Assembly: GCA_950022295.1 (NCBI GenBank)
Contig: OX465598.1
Coordinates: 97,316,001 to 97,380,000, forward strand
Length of the DNA: 64,000 bases
Reading direction: 5' to 3'
From: Bromus sterilis
Taxonomy: Eukaryota; Streptophyta; Magnoliopsida; Poales; Poaceae
Under the pieces are notes generated by a model. That model saw only the letters and a program-made list of their open reading frames with translations. It was not told where the DNA came from and searched no databases. Each line of letters begins with the position of its first letter. Positions within the stretch are counted from its first letter, which is position 1. This document shows, one piece after another, positions 32,014-44,366 of the stretch. A program made the translations under genes and the position numbers.

Positions 32014-33430
32014 TGAAAGGATCGAGATAGACCTAGAGGGGGGGGGGGGTGAATAGGTCTTATTACAAATTTTATCACTACTTAGCAATTTTTTAGCAAT
32101 AGTGCGGAAAACAAGGTGTGCCTAATAATTGCAAGGTTTATTTAGCAAAGACAAGATAAACAATAAGCACCATAAACACAAGCAAGTGAGGGGAAAATAA
32201 TACGGTAGTACAAGTAGTAAGGGAAAAGAGTAGGGATAACCGAATGACGCGGAGACAACGATGTATCCCGATGTTCACTTCCTTGGAGGGAAGCTACTCA
32301 CCGTTTGGAGAGAGTGGGTGAAACCACGAAGGCACACCAACGCCACGAAGGCTCACTCTATTCCCCTTGAGATATCACCACGAAGGCGATTCCCAACCAC
32401 TACCGGTTGACCTTAAAGGTGGTCACCAAACCCTCACAAACTCAACGGGGGTAATCACAATGGTCGATTACTCTCCGAAGAACTCCTACCCGCCTAGGAG
32501 TCTCCAACCTCCAAGAGTAACAATATCAATGGGAAAAGCTCAAGACTTGCTCAAATCACGATTTTCTTTGGTCGGAAGATGGGGAAGGACGGATCTAACA
32601 CGGGGTGAAAGATCCGACAAGAACTCTCACAAATCTCTCCGGGATCTTGGTTTGAGTGTAGGAGATGAGAAAGAGGGAGCACTTTGTGTTCTTGAGTGAA
32701 ATAAATGAAGTGGTCAACCCTAATCCGAAGTGGGTAGGGGATATTTATAGATGCCCAAGAACTAGCCGTTTTGGTGCAGTCATAAGGACGTCGGACGGTC
32801 CGACCAATACGCCGGACGGTCCGACCTGATGAGGAAATGCCACTGACCATTGGCACCGAGGGTCGGACGGACCGGGACCGAAGTCCGGATGGTCCGGGCT
32901 GTGCCCGGACGGTCCGGGACCGAAGCCCGGACGGTCCGGAATGAACGAATAAGCTACTGACCTCGGGGTACCCTTTTTCGGACGGTCCGAGGTGCAGCTC
33001 GGACGGTCCAGGACAGACCCGGACGGTCCGACCTGATACACGGACGGTCCTACATCCACAGATGATGTGCATTTTAGAGAGCATTGAATATCCTACACAA
33101 CTACATTGATTTCCATGGGTTGTAGAGATGTGTATTTTACATGATAAAGTTATTATGACTTGAGCAAGACTTTAACTAAACCACATGATCCCCTCTTAAT
33201 AGTGCGGGGATCCCTATGACTCAAGAGGTAGTAGAAAAGAGGACTTAGCGTCATCTTCAATCATTTTGTAGACTTCTTGAGAGCGGTTGAAGTTTAGCCC
33301 ATGATCCCTACACGGTGATGTCAAGAGAACTAACAGTTTCCTGTGTATCACTTAGCAAACATATTTAGTTCCCTATATGTATATTGTCATCATACAACAA
33401 AATATGCTTAAGGGCAAGATTGCACTTTCA
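32014..33430 (-). mobile_element. Solo LTR, 1,417 bp, with palindrome array
   Basis: The termini on the plus strand are TGAAAGGATCGAGATAG and AGATTGCACTTTCA. The five-base duplication GGGGG flanks it (32009-32013 and 33431-33435), although the G-run makes this duplication weak evidence. Minus orientation is inferred because the end ...CTATCTCGATCCTTTCA resembles copia LTR 3' ends that precede a tRNA-Met primer site. The element's body was lost by LTR-LTR recombination. Palindromes lie at 32790-33056. Confidence 0.75.
32790..33056. repeat. Palindrome array in the solo LTR
   Basis: About ten copies of CGGAC-G-GTCCG-type words, such as GTCGGACGGTCCGACC and CCCGGACGGTCCGG. They occupy the same relative part of the LTR (U3) as in element C. 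Confidence 0.82.
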
Positions 33431-34864
33431 GGGGGTGAATGGGAGATTTTCAAATATCTCGAGGAATTTCTATTTCCTCAGGACTGAGGCAATACGAAAT
33501 TGAGGAAGTTGAAACCCGAGGAAGAACAAATGAAGTACAAAAGCAATGGCGTGAATTGAAAACAACCTATTTCATAGCTAAGGTAAGATTGAAGCACGAA
33601 CTGAGGAATCAGTGCAGAGTGAACTCAGAACGTAAGGCATCATGATAAGTCATCAGTGCATAAACATAATAACTGAGGTTGAAGAAATAGCACCAGGGCA
33701 CTGAAGACGAAGACTTGATGAACCAGTTCGAGTTGCTGTGACAACTCTACGTCTGGTTGGAGAGGCTGAGATTGAACTCAGAAGACATAGTATTCACCTT
33801 ATTCTCCTTGAACTAAAGTCCTCAGACTCCGTCCAATAACTCAGGTGAGTCTTCAAGGTAGACTCCCGAAACCTTCACAGACTCATTCACTCAGGGAAGT
33901 CACAATTTCATCTTGACTTCCTCAGACTGAAGACTTCTACACTGGCTGGAAGATCACAGTCTTCAAGAGTAAAAAGCTTCGGATCACTCGAACCGACTTC
34001 TTCAGAAATGTAGAACTCATTTTCCTCAACCCCTCCAACAGTGCGGTGTTTTCCTACGACTCAAGAAGTATAAAAAGTCTTAGCGAAGACTACGCTTCAA
34101 CTTCGTCTTTAGCGCGAACGTCCTCAGGATCGTCCTCAGGATTTGGTACAGCTTCAGATTCAGCCGAACGCTTCAGGATCCTGATTCCTCAGGATTTCGC
34201 ACAACTTCAGTCTTCAGGAAACACACCGATTTCTCCCATGTTCCTCAACATTTTGTGGGGTCGACAACGGTGATTAACCTCATCCTCAGGGACTGTTTCC
34301 TGTGTATACTCACAAACACATCAGTCCCTTAACCGTTTTGTCATCAAATACTCCAAAACCTCAAAGGGGCACTAGATGCACTTACAATCTCCCCCTTTTT
34401 GGTGATTTGATGACAATCAGGTTAAAGCTTCACCGGGATAAAATAAATAGTTTTGAGGAAAGACTTGAAGAAAACAATTCATTGTTTTCGGATATAGAGA
34501 TGCTCCCCCTGAGGATATGCATGTTTTGAAGACTTGATACAATTTTTGAAAAACATGAGGAGCTCCCCCTATATCCTGGTTTGTTTGAAACAGTGCATCA
34601 GGAATCAAACATAGCACTGAGTAATGTGGTTGCTGAGGAATGTCATGAGTAATAGATAAACGTGAGTAATGTCATGAGGTAACTTAAGAGTATCAGAAAC
34701 CACACAAAATATCAGTGTACAACTCATTACAAAAATGATCGGAAGAACGAGAGTTGTAACTGAGGAACCCATAAGAACCCGCTTGAAGACAACTAAATTT
34801 CTCCCCCTTTCTCATTAAATGAACAAAAAGGAGAGACTACTGCTAACGTCCCAAAAATAGTGCC

Positions 34865-35934
34865 TCAGGGCTGATCATCAGGCCGAAGGCACGCCGTTGC
34901 AGTGTGAGGACAGGCCACAGTGTCTTCAACTTCTTCAGGCGATGATTCTTGAGCTGAAGAAAAGGAATCCATCGCCAGAGGTGGTGTCTTGCTCTTGGTA
35001 AACTGACGTGGAGGCCGAATCTCAGGAAGTGGTGGCTGTCTGAGACCAAGCTTGGCAAGATCATCAGGAGTGATGACATCAGTCAAAAGAGCATCAAGTC
35101 GCTGATATGCATGATGAGCATACTGATGAACTTTCTTTTAAGTTGTATGCATCTGCGCCATATAGCTGAGAATGTCTCCGATCTGACGCTTCGTCCAGTC
35201 ATGATTCCGATCCACCTTCTGATGCAGACTGATGAGGAGCTCGTGATCAGTCATCAGGCGAGCTTGAGTTGTTTCCTCAGTCGAGGCATGGGTGCGTTCC
35301 TCATGGGTGGTGCGAGATTGAGTCTGACGAATATTTTCACCGAGCGAGTCCTGAGGAAGTACTTCTTCATAGAAAGGCGCTTTGCCCTTGGCATTAGCGT
35401 CAAGAGTGTGTTGAAGCACTTCAACTGGAGGGACATACGGACGATGATTAGCCTGATCAGGCTTGAAGTTGATGCCAGTCTTGGTGCAGATAAGCTTCAT
35501 AATCCATGGAGCGTATGGCTTCAGAATATGAGGATTCTGAGAAGCATCCACCAGCGTCCTGAAGAAGAAGTCTGAGACATTAATTGGAGCCGACATGCAG
35601 AGGCTATATAGAATGTTCTTCATGATGCCCACGACTTCCTCACCAGTTGAATCATATCCCTTGATGGGGCAGAAGGACTTAGCCAAAATTCTGTACAAGG
35701 TGCTGGGCAGATACTGAAGCTCAAAAACGAGGAACTAAGTCCGGGGTGGAGCTTCAGGGGATTGCGGCTTCATTAGCATATTCATCAGGTCATGCCGAAG
35801 AAGTGGAGCACCGTATGTGCTGGGGACAGAGGCTTCAGAAGGAGGGAGCTGAAGAAAGTGGTGTAGCGTCAATTGGCTCCTCAACTGTGGGTTCAAGTGA
35901 GGGCTTCTTCGCAGCAGGTGGAGTTGAGGGTGGG
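34865..35934 (-). pseudogene. Element B env-like ORF, C-terminal part
   Basis: C-terminal segment of the env-like ORF. An open stretch at 35138-35698 includes YRILAKSFCPIKGYDSTGEE and DFFFRTLVDASQNPHILKPY, and a final stretch at 34865-35086 ends CPHTATACLRPDDQP, matching the end of the A copy. Between about 35700 and 35835 the sequence jumps from the proline-rich linker to this domain. About 1 kb present in A (about 45950-47040) is absent, so B has a large deletion here. It is cut at 35934 by element A. Confidence 0.75.
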
Positions 35935-37467
35935 TGTAAGTGCATCAAGTGCCCTCCCCTTGAGGTTTTGGAGTTTGATGACAAAACGGTTAAGGGACTG
36001 ATGTGTTTGTGAGTATACACAGGAGAACAGTCCTTGATGAGGTGTTTAACCACCAATGTCGACCCCCCAAAATGTTGAGGAACATTGGAGAAAACGGTGT
36101 GTTTCCTGAAGAATGAAGTCGCGCGAAATCCTGAGGAAACAGGATCCTGAAGCGTTCGGTTGAAGCTGAAGCTGAGGACGATCCTGAGGAAGTTCGCGCT
36201 GAAGACGAAGTTGAAGCGTAGTCTTCGCTAAGACTTTTTATACTTCTTGAGTCATAGGAAAACACCGCACTGTTGGAGGGGTTGAAGAAAACGAGTTCCG
36301 AAGGTCTGAGGAAGTGCTCAGTTAGGAATCCTAAAGAAAAACCCTGAAGAAATCTCCTGCAGTAGAGGTTCAGTTCCTCGGGTGTCTGAGACCTTGTTCT
36401 TTAGGACACTGAGGAATCTGTCTTCGGTTGAGGAGTCTGGAGACTGCGAGTGCAGTTCTCCTGAAGAGAGAGAAATCTCCTGCAGTAGAAGTTCAGTCCT
36501 CATATGTCTGAGACGTTGTTCTTCAGGACACTGAGGTAACTAACTTCGGTTGAGGAGTCTGGAGAGAGAATACTTTGACCGTGCCACGTGTTGCGTGGTG
36601 AGAGGCTAGAAGTTGTCTAGCAACGGCCATTTACGAGGGCATGAGAGTAATTGCATGCATGGGCATTTATGTCCTTTTGCCTCGGGTTGCTCCGCGGCTA
36701 TAAATAGCCACCCCCAGCCCCATTTGTGGGTTGGCTGCTCCGAGAGAAAAACTGACACTTGTCATTTGAGAGCAACCCACCTCTGAGGAAACTGAAGAAC
36801 CTATGTGAGGAAAACCACCAGCCTGAGTGGTTGAGCATTTCTGAGGAAGTCGGTTTGAGTGATCCAAAGCTTTTTACTCTTGAAGACTGTGATCTTCCAA
36901 CCGGTGTAGAAGTCTTCAGTCTGAGGAAGTCAAGATGCAATTGTGACTTCCCGGAGTGACTGAGTCTGTAAAGGTTTCGGGAGTCTACCTTGAAGACTCA
37001 CCTGAGTTATTGGACGGGGTCTGAGGACTTTAGTTCAAGGAGAACAAGGTGAAGACTATGTCTTCTGAGTTGAATCTCAGCCTCTCCAACCAGACGTAGA
37101 GTTGTCACAACAACTTGAACTGGTCTACCAAACCATTGTCTTCAATTTCTGGTGATATCTCTTCAATCTCTTAAGCCTCTGTATTATGTCTTCAGTATCT
37201 ATGTTGACTGCTTGTGCTTCAGCTCTCCCTCTGCTATTAGTCTTCATACTATGCATCTGAAGCACTTCTGCTTATCTGAATTGATTTATTTCTGTTGCAT
37301 TATGATGAGCTGCCCTGATGATTACATTCTGTGAAGTTTTATTTCTTCATGATTTTGGTTACTTCTTCAGCTTCATGATTGCTTCAGTCCTGAAGAAAAT
37401 CAAAATTTGGTAGCAAAATTGAAAATCTCCCATTCACCCCCCCTCTGGTCGATATATTGCACTTTCA
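35935..37467 (+). repeat. Element A 5' LTR
   Basis: Begins TGTAAGTGCATCAAGTGCCC and ends GATATATTGCACTTTCA. It is dense in CTGAGGA/TCCTCAG words. Confidence 0.92.
36698..36707 (+). promoter_or_regulatory. LTR TATA box of element A
   Basis: CTATAAATAG in a GC-rich setting, about 760 bp before the LTR end. A matching site is in the 3' LTR near 49184-49193. It likely sets the U3/R boundary about 30 bp downstream. Confidence 0.7.
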
Positions 37468-37468
37468 A

Positions 37469-37481
37469 TTGGTATCAGAGC
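37469..37481 (+). other. Primer-binding site of element A
   Basis: TTGGTATCAGAGC begins two bases after the LTR end and is complementary to the 3' end of initiator tRNA-Met, the usual plant copia primer. Confidence 0.88.
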
Positions 37482-37533
37482 AAGGTACTCCCTTGTTCTG
37501 TGTGATTCGGTTTAACCACCTGGAGTTTTAGTT

Positions 37534-39936
37534 ATGTCGACCTCAGGTACAATGAGCGTTGCCTCAAACTGCCCCATCTTCGACGGAACAGACTATCCAT
37601 ACTGGAAGAACAAGATGAGGATACATCTTGAAGCCATTGACAAGGATCTGTGGGACATTGTTGATCAAGGCATTCCTGAAGCAAATCTGATGACTGCTCC
37701 CGAAGTTGTCAAGAAAAACTGGCAGCTTGATGCAAAAGCTCGAAGCATCATTGGTGGTCATCTCAATAAGGATCAGTTCAACCGTATCAGTGGTCTGGAT
37801 ACTGCAAAGAAGATATGGACAAGACTGTCTAAAGTTAATGAAGGAGTCTCATCTCAACGAGACTCACGAGTTGACACACTCCGCAGTCTCTTCAATCGGT
37901 TCAAGAGGTTGGATAATGAGCACGTGCAACAAACCTTTGACAGACTCACTGACATATCCAATGAACTTCAAGCTCTTGGTGCTGTTGATATCACAGATCA
38001 TGAAGTTGTGAAGAAACTGCTGAGGTCACTGGATGACTCATTTGAGTTCCTATCACTGATGATTCAAGAAAGGCCAGACTTCAAGACTCTGGATCCAGCA
38101 GACATTCTCGAGCGCCTCAATGCTCATGAACTGAAGCTCTCTGAAAAACGAGACTTATACAGCCCCACGCCTAAGGTCCGCGCGCTAAAATCTAGAGCAC
38201 GAAGAGTGTCCTCTGATGAAGAGTCTGAGGCTGATACTGATAATCCTGAGACTCTCAGACGTGAACTTGCTCTCCTTACCAGAAAGTTTCAAAGGTTCAC
38301 GAAGAAGAATCGCTTCGGAAATTCCTCAAGATCATCCTCAAGAAAAAGCAAAGATGATGATTCTGTCGAAGCTAGAAAGAGAGTTTGCCACAAGTGCAAG
38401 AAACCTGGGCATTACATCGCTGAGTGTCCTCTATGGGAAAAGGAAGCTAAACTGAAGAAGAAGAAGAAAGGGAAAGATGAAAGTTCTGATGAAAAGACAA
38501 AGAAGAAATCCTCAAGATCCTCAAGGTCTACTGGATACAGAAATAGCAGTTCCCGTAAGGCTCGCGCTTATCTCGGGAAAGAATTGGACTCGGAAGAATC
38601 TGGTTCCAACCCTGATGCTGAGGAAGAAGAATCTGAAGAATCTGAGGGTGTGGCTGGTTTGGCTCTTGCCACGACACTTGTCTCAAAGTCAATCTTCTGC
38701 ACTGAAGAATTTGGTCCATCACATGCTGATGATGAAGCTGAAGACACAACTCCTTCCTTCTGCTTCATGGCCAAGTCCTCCAAGGTATCTTCTTACTCAT
38801 CATCAGATCAACCCTCTGATGAAGAACCTGATGAAAACTATGCTAAACTTGCTAAACTTGCATCTAAGCAACAACGTGCACTTGAAAAGACTCAGTTCTC
38901 ATTAAACAAAAGTGATGATATGTTGGTTGAGGAAATGACGAAGACTCAAAAGTTGACTGATGAATCAAAAATTCTTCAGTCAAAGTTTGATGACTTGTTC
39001 AATCGGCATGAGGCACTCCTTACTGATCATGAAAAGCTGTCTCATGAGTTCCTCATGAGGAAACAAGAACTTGAACGTGTAAGGATGTCTCATGACGATC
39101 TGAAGAAAGAAAATGATTCACTCCTCTCCCAACAGATCATCATGCCACAAGAAGGATTCAATCCTCCCTGTTTAAGATGCATTGAACGTGATCAAATTAT
39201 ATCTGTGTCTAGTTCCTCAATGTCTTCAGACTCTGTTATTTCTATTACTTCTGTGGTATCTAACCCCTCATCTGAGGATACCATAGACATTGCTGAAGAA
39301 AATGCTAGGTTGAAGAGTCTACTGGAAACAGGCATGTTCAAGAGTCTGGAAGGACATCAGACTCTCCGTGACATTCTCAAGAAACAGATCCTCAACAGAA
39401 ACCCGAGGAAAGAAGGCATCGCATTCACTCGGAGACTCAACCCTGATAGGTCTTACTGGAAACCTGAACAATATCCTGAGACCATTTGGGCTCGAGCAAT
39501 GATGCCTCCTCCTGATCCCTATACGTTATCTGGTTATGATGCTGTTTCTTCAGACGTGATGACTGAGTCATTTGACTCAAACTATAAACTGTTTAAGAAT
39601 GGTAATGGTGAGGTATTTGCCAGATTCATCGGAACTAACTGCAGGAACGGTCCTCCAGTCAAGCAGATCTGGGTGCCAAAGGACCTCATCACTAACCTTC
39701 CTGTGAATGCAGATGCAAATGAGCTGAGGATATCATCTGAGGACGATACCTCAAAAGGAAATGATTATAATCATGTATCTGCTAACCATTTTGTTCACAG
39801 GGAAGCTCCTCATAAGAATGCTTACTCATTTGTTTATCCTGATGCTGCCATCTCACACCCCATTAGGTCTCACCATCCTCATCAATCCTCATGTGCCTCA
39901 AGACCACCCATAAAGATGTGGGTGGTTAAGAACTAA
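37534..39936 (+). CDS. Element A gag polyprotein, 800 aa
   Basis: Intact gag ORF beginning MSTSGTMSVASNCPIFDGTD. The copia-type gag core (UBN2-like, about residues 1-210) includes YWKNKMRIHLEAID and LLRSLDDSFEFLSLMIQERP. A basic Ser/Arg linker precedes a single CCHC knuckle, CHKCKKPGHYIAEC, near residue 286. Then come a Lys-rich tract, an acidic region and a predicted coiled coil (about residues 445-530). The ORF stops at TAA 39934-39936 just after IKMWVVKN. The stop is at the same place in B, so it looks like a family trait separating gag from pol. Confidence 0.88.
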   Translation: MSTSGTMSVASNCPIFDGTDYPYWKNKMRIHLEAIDKDLWDIVDQGIPEANLMTAPEVVKKNWQLDAKARSIIGGHLNKDQFNRISGLDTAKKIWTRLSKVNEGVSSQRDSRVDTLRSLFNRFKRLDNEHVQQTFDRLTDISNELQALGAVDITDHEVVKKLLRSLDDSFEFLSLMIQERPDFKTLDPADILERLNAHELKLSEKRDLYSPTPKVRALKSRARRVSSDEESEADTDNPETLRRELALLTRKFQRFTKKNRFGNSSRSSSRKSKDDDSVEARKRVCHKCKKPGHYIAECPLWEKEAKLKKKKKGKDESSDEKTKKKSSRSSRSTGYRNSSSRKARAYLGKELDSEESGSNPDAEEEESEESEGVAGLALATTLVSKSIFCTEEFGPSHADDEAEDTTPSFCFMAKSSKVSSYSSSDQPSDEEPDENYAKLAKLASKQQRALEKTQFSLNKSDDMLVEEMTKTQKLTDESKILQSKFDDLFNRHEALLTDHEKLSHEFLMRKQELERVRMSHDDLKKENDSLLSQQIIMPQEGFNPPCLRCIERDQIISVSSSSMSSDSVISITSVVSNPSSEDTIDIAEENARLKSLLETGMFKSLEGHQTLRDILKKQILNRNPRKEGIAFTRRLNPDRSYWKPEQYPETIWARAMMPPPDPYTLSGYDAVSSDVMTESFDSNYKLFKNGNGEVFARFIGTNCRNGPPVKQIWVPKDLITNLPVNADANELRISSEDDTSKGNDYNHVSANHFVHREAPHKNAYSFVYPDAAISHPIRSHHPHQSSCASRPPIKMWVVKN

Positions 39937-40110
39937 TCATTCTTGCAGGGACATGTCCTGAGGCAATTACAATTTCTGCAGATCATATGCCCAGGACAAC
40001 AATAAATGAGTCAGTTGAAGGATAATTATATTGTCTGATTTCATTGAATCAATCCTGAGGAACATCCTGAGGAATTAATTCTGAGGAATCTTAAACTCCT
40101 CAAACTGAGA

Positions 40111-43100
40111 TTGACTCATAACTTGCTGTATGAGATACTAATTCATTTGCAGGGAAAGACTGAATGGGTGATGGATAGTGGATGCACAAATCACATGACT
40201 GGTGACAGAAGTCTTCTTATGGAATCATCACTAAGTCCTTCTTCAAAGAAAACCATCACCTTCGCTGATAAAGGTAAAAGTAAGGTATTGGGTCTCGGCA
40301 GAGTGGATATCTCTCGAGACCAACATATTGATAAAGTCATGCTTGTTGAATCTCTTGGATACAACTTGATGTCTGTATCTATGCTGTGTGATCTTGATCT
40401 CGCTGTTCTCTTAGGAAAACATGGTTGTATTGTCTTCATGATTAGCGATAAATCCATTGTCTTCAGTGGGGTCAGGAAAGGTGACCTGTATATTGTAGAT
40501 TTCTCTGAAGGTCCTCAGGTTGCTACATGCCTCTTGGCACGAGCCTCAGAGTGCTGGCTATGGCATCGAAGACTCGGCCACGCTGGAATGAGAAATCTTC
40601 AGAAGCTGGTACTGAAGAAACATGTCCTCGGGATTGAGGAAATCAGATTCTCAAAGGACCGGCTCTGTGGTGCCTGCGAAGCTGGAAAGATGACCAAGGC
40701 CAATCACCCAGCGAAGACCATCATGACTACTACGAGACCACTGGAATTGCTTCACATGGATCTATTTGGTCCTCCAAAGTATTCGAGCTTTGGAGGTAAC
40801 ATGTATGGTCTTGTTATTGTTGATGACTTCTCACGATACACTTGGGTGCATTTTCTTCTCTATAAGTCAGAAACTCCAGCAATCCTCAAGCGCTTCGCCC
40901 TGCGAGTCATGAACAACTACAACCTGAAGATCAAGCACATTCGAAGCGACAACGGCACTGAGTTCAAGAACTTCGGTGTGGAAGAATTCCTCGATGACTT
41001 GGGAATTGCTCATGAATTCTCTGCGCCATACACTCCTCAGCAAAATGGCGTTGTTGAGAGGAAGAATCGAACCCTCATCGAGATGGCTCGCACGATGCTG
41101 GCTGAGTACAATACTCCACTCAAGTGGTGGGCTGAAGCAATCAACACTGCCTGTCACATCGTCAATCGAGTGTATCTTCACAAGTTCTTCAATAAAACAT
41201 CATACGAGTTAATGGTCGGTAAGAAACCCAATGTAAGTTACTTCAAAGTATTCGGGGCACCTTGCTGGATACGTGATCTCATCACGAGTCCAAATTTGCA
41301 CCCAAAGCATGTGAGGGTTTCATGCTCGGTTATGGCATCAACTCGCACACCTACAGAGTCTTCAACATTAGTCATTACAAAATTGTTGAAACTGTAGACG
41401 TGCGTTTTGATGAGTCTGATGGCTCCCAAAGAGAGCACCTGCCACACGATTTAGGTGAAGCACCACCTGAAGAACAGATCAAGAAGATGGGTGCTGGTGA
41501 CATCATTCCTTTGGATCATTCTGAAGAAATCCACATACCTCCTGCTCCTGAAGAACACCCAAATCCTGAAGCGAATAATCCTGATGACGATACTGATCCT
41601 GAGGCACCTGATACGCCTGAAGCTCCTGAAGCACCTGAAGCTGATGCTAACGAATCTGACAGCAGTGACGAAGATGCGCCTCAAGATCATCCTCCTCGAC
41701 TTCCTCGTGTGGCAAATGAAGTTCAAGTGGACAAAATCCTCGCTGACATCAACCTACCAGGTCCTCTCACTCGTGCAAGAGCTAATCGCATAGCTAACTT
41801 TTGTGGGCATTTCTCGTTTGTATCAATTTCAGAGCCCACCAAAGTCACCGAGGCATTCCGAGAAGCGGAATGGACTCAGGCAATGCAAGACGAACTTCTT
41901 CAGTTTAAACTGAATGATGTTTGGGAACTAGTCAAACGTCCTGATCCTAGAGTTCACAATGTCATCGGCACGAAGTGGATCTACCGCAACAAACTTGATG
42001 AAGATGGACAAGTCATCAGAAACAAAGCTCGTCTCGTAGCTCAAGGATATACTCAAATCGAGGGGATCGACTTCGGTGAAACCTTCGCTCCTGTAGCTAG
42101 ACTTGAGTCCATTCGCATTATGCTTGCATTCGCTAATCATCATAATATCAAGTTATATCAAATGGATGTGAAAAGTGCCTTCCTCAATGGTAATATCGAG
42201 GAAGAAGTATATGTTGCTCAACCTCCAGGTTTTGAAGACGCCAAGAAGCCTGATATGGTGTACAGATTGAAGAAAGCCCTCTATGGACTGAAGCAAGCCC
42301 CTCGGGCTTGGTATGACACACTAAGGGACTTCCTCATCAGCAAGGGCTTCAAATCTGGTTCCCTCGACCCAACTCTTTTCACAAAACGATATGATGATGC
42401 ATTATTCATATGTCAAATTTATGTTGATGACATAATATTTGGTTGCACTAACAAGAAATATAGTGAAGAATTTGCATTCTTGATGAGTGAACAGTATCAG
42501 ATGTCGATGATGGGCGAGCTGAAGTTCTTCTTAGGACTCCAAATTCGTCAACAACGCAACGGCATCTTCATCACTCAGGAGAAGTATCTCAAGGAGTGCC
42601 TGAGGAAATTCGGAATGCAAGACTGCAAAGGCATCAAGACACCGATGCCTACAAACGGACAACTTGCCCCGATGAAAATGGCAAGGACTACGATCAAAAG
42701 GTATACCGCTCCATGATAGGTTCTCTGCTATATCTATGTGCATCCAGGCCTGATATAATGTTGAGCGTTTGCATGTGTGTCCGATTCCAAGCGGCACCAA
42801 AGGAATCGCATCACCAAGCGGTGAAACGAATTCTTCGATATTTGGCTCACACCCCGTCGCTAGGCTTATGGTATCCAAAAGGCACATAGCTGGATCTCGT
42901 CGGGTACTCACACTCAGATTATGCTGGAGATCGAGTGGATCGGAAGTCTACCTCAGGAACATGTCACTTCCTCGGACGTTCTCTTGTGTGCTGGTCATCG
43001 AAGAAGCAGAACTGCGTCTCTCTCTCCACCGCTGAAGCTGAATACATTGCTGCTGGTGCAAGCTGCTCACAGCTTCTTTGGATGAAGCAAACTCTGAAGG

Positions 43101-43372
43101 ACTACGGCATCAACCTGAAGAAAGTACCACTCCTATGTGACAATGAGAGCGCCATCAAAATCTCTCAGAATCCGGTACATCACTCGAGGACGAAGCATAT
43201 TGAGATTCGGTATCACTTTCTTAGGGATCATGTCTTGAAGGAAGATATCGTCATCAGCCATGTGAAGACTGAAGACCAACTTGTTGATATATTCACTAAG
43301 CCTTTGGATGAGAAGCGATTTATCACTCTGAGGTGTGAGCTAAATATCTTAGATTCCTCAAACGTCCAGTGA
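40111..43372 (+). pseudogene. Element A pol: protease, integrase, RT, RNase H
   Basis: Copia-order polyprotein. Protease: VMDSGCTNHMTGD near 40165. Integrase: zinc-binding WHRRLGH...LCGACEAGK and a DDE core with D in LLHMDLFGP, D in IRSDNGTEF and E in QNGVVERKNR (40560-41250). RT: TKWIYRNKLDEDG, QMDVKSAFLNG, KALYGLKQAPRAWY and the catalytic YVDD in CQIYVDDIIFG (about 41940-42660). RNase H: the KSTSGTCHFLG and STAEAEYIA motifs, ending at TGA 43370-43372. Breaks are a frameshift near 41285, a one-base loss near 42670, and a TAG near 42887 that is CAG in copy B. All catalytic residues survive but the chain does not. Confidence 0.88.
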
Positions 43373-44366
43373 ATGGACACACATCCTAACGCTTAACAAT
43401 ATTGAAGAATCCTGATGCACAACACACGATGCGTCGTACTCCTCAAATCATGAGGAACTACCTTGCTATGTGTGAAGAAATCAACGTGGAAATTGACTCA
43501 AGATCCATACGACAATTGTATGGTATCAAGTGTCTCATTCCCTATAAGGTGGGTAGCGCCACCGCCCAAAACACCTCGGGATTTGGTGTTCCTCAACTTC
43601 CTCAGGATTCAAAGTCTTCATTACTGATGATTATCGTGTTTGTCCTCAACAGCGTTCACCTATAGTTATTGATCTTCAGTTTTTGCTTCTTCAACTAGGT
43701 GAACGTGATCGGACCCGTCCCTCTGTGCTCACTTATCTAATCTGTCTATCTCATATGCGTTCATACGGAAATCATATATTCCTCAGGCTGAGACCTTAAG
43801 TCATCATCATCAGCCTGAGACCATTTGTCTTCGTTTTCAGCCCTTGTCCTCAAGGTCCTCAAATCACGGATTTTCTGTTACAACTGTCTTCAATTTGTTG
43901 CAATTTTACCACACGTCGTAATTATCCACCATCACGATATCCACTGAGGATCCCAACAATCAGGGGCTATCTCGTCCACAAATTTCGCAACCTCCTCAGC
44001 TTTCACCCCTCTATAAATAGCCCTCTACCCCCCACCCCGGTCATTTACCCCCCACCGCTTCTCTCACTCTCGCGCCGCCGCCCTTGAGGTCCTCACGCTC
44101 GAGCGCTAACATCACCGGAGTTTGCCGTCGCCGGGGACGAAGACTCATTGTCCCTCAGCATTCGCCTCAAGTCTGGTATGCTTATTCCTCAGTGGTTAAT
44201 TCCTCAGCATATTATTCCTCAGCACTGTTGTGTCCTCAAGCCAGTTCTTCCTCAACTGTACTGCTAGCTTTCTGAGACCTGTACCTATGCCTCATTTCTT
44301 CATTTTCCTCACGAACGCATATAACCGTACCCCACTTCCCTCGCAACTTAATTCTGTCACAGGTAC
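43373..44366 (+). other. Element A spacer with internal promoter
   Basis: Non-coding spacer between pol and the env-like ORF. It contains the TATA box at 44011-44020 and, between 44170 and 44362, a possible 5' UTR intron. Confidence 0.6.
44011..44020 (+). promoter_or_regulatory. Internal TATA box upstream of the env-like ORF
   Basis: CTATAAATAG preceded by CTTTCACCCCT, about 350 bp before the env-like ATG. Copy B has the same CTTTCACCCCTCTATAAATA at the equivalent place (51560-51567 core, minus strand). Conservation of a TATA box in the middle of a retroelement suggests a separate env-like transcript. Confidence 0.6.

Larger units (their letters stand above)
31980..34386 (-). repeat. Element B 3' LTR, interrupted by a solo LTR
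   Basis: 31980-32013 and 33436-34386 together form about 985 bp matching the LTR of element A in reverse complement, with internal deletions. It ends in GATGCACTTACA at 34375-34386 next to the purine tract ATCTCCCCCTTTTT (34387-34400, plus strand). Confidence 0.82.

Noticed and set aside
28703..33056. CRISPR-like look of regularly spaced short repeats
   Set aside because: The repeats are degenerate palindromes inside LTRs of a plant genome, the spacers are not unique inserts, and no cas genes exist.
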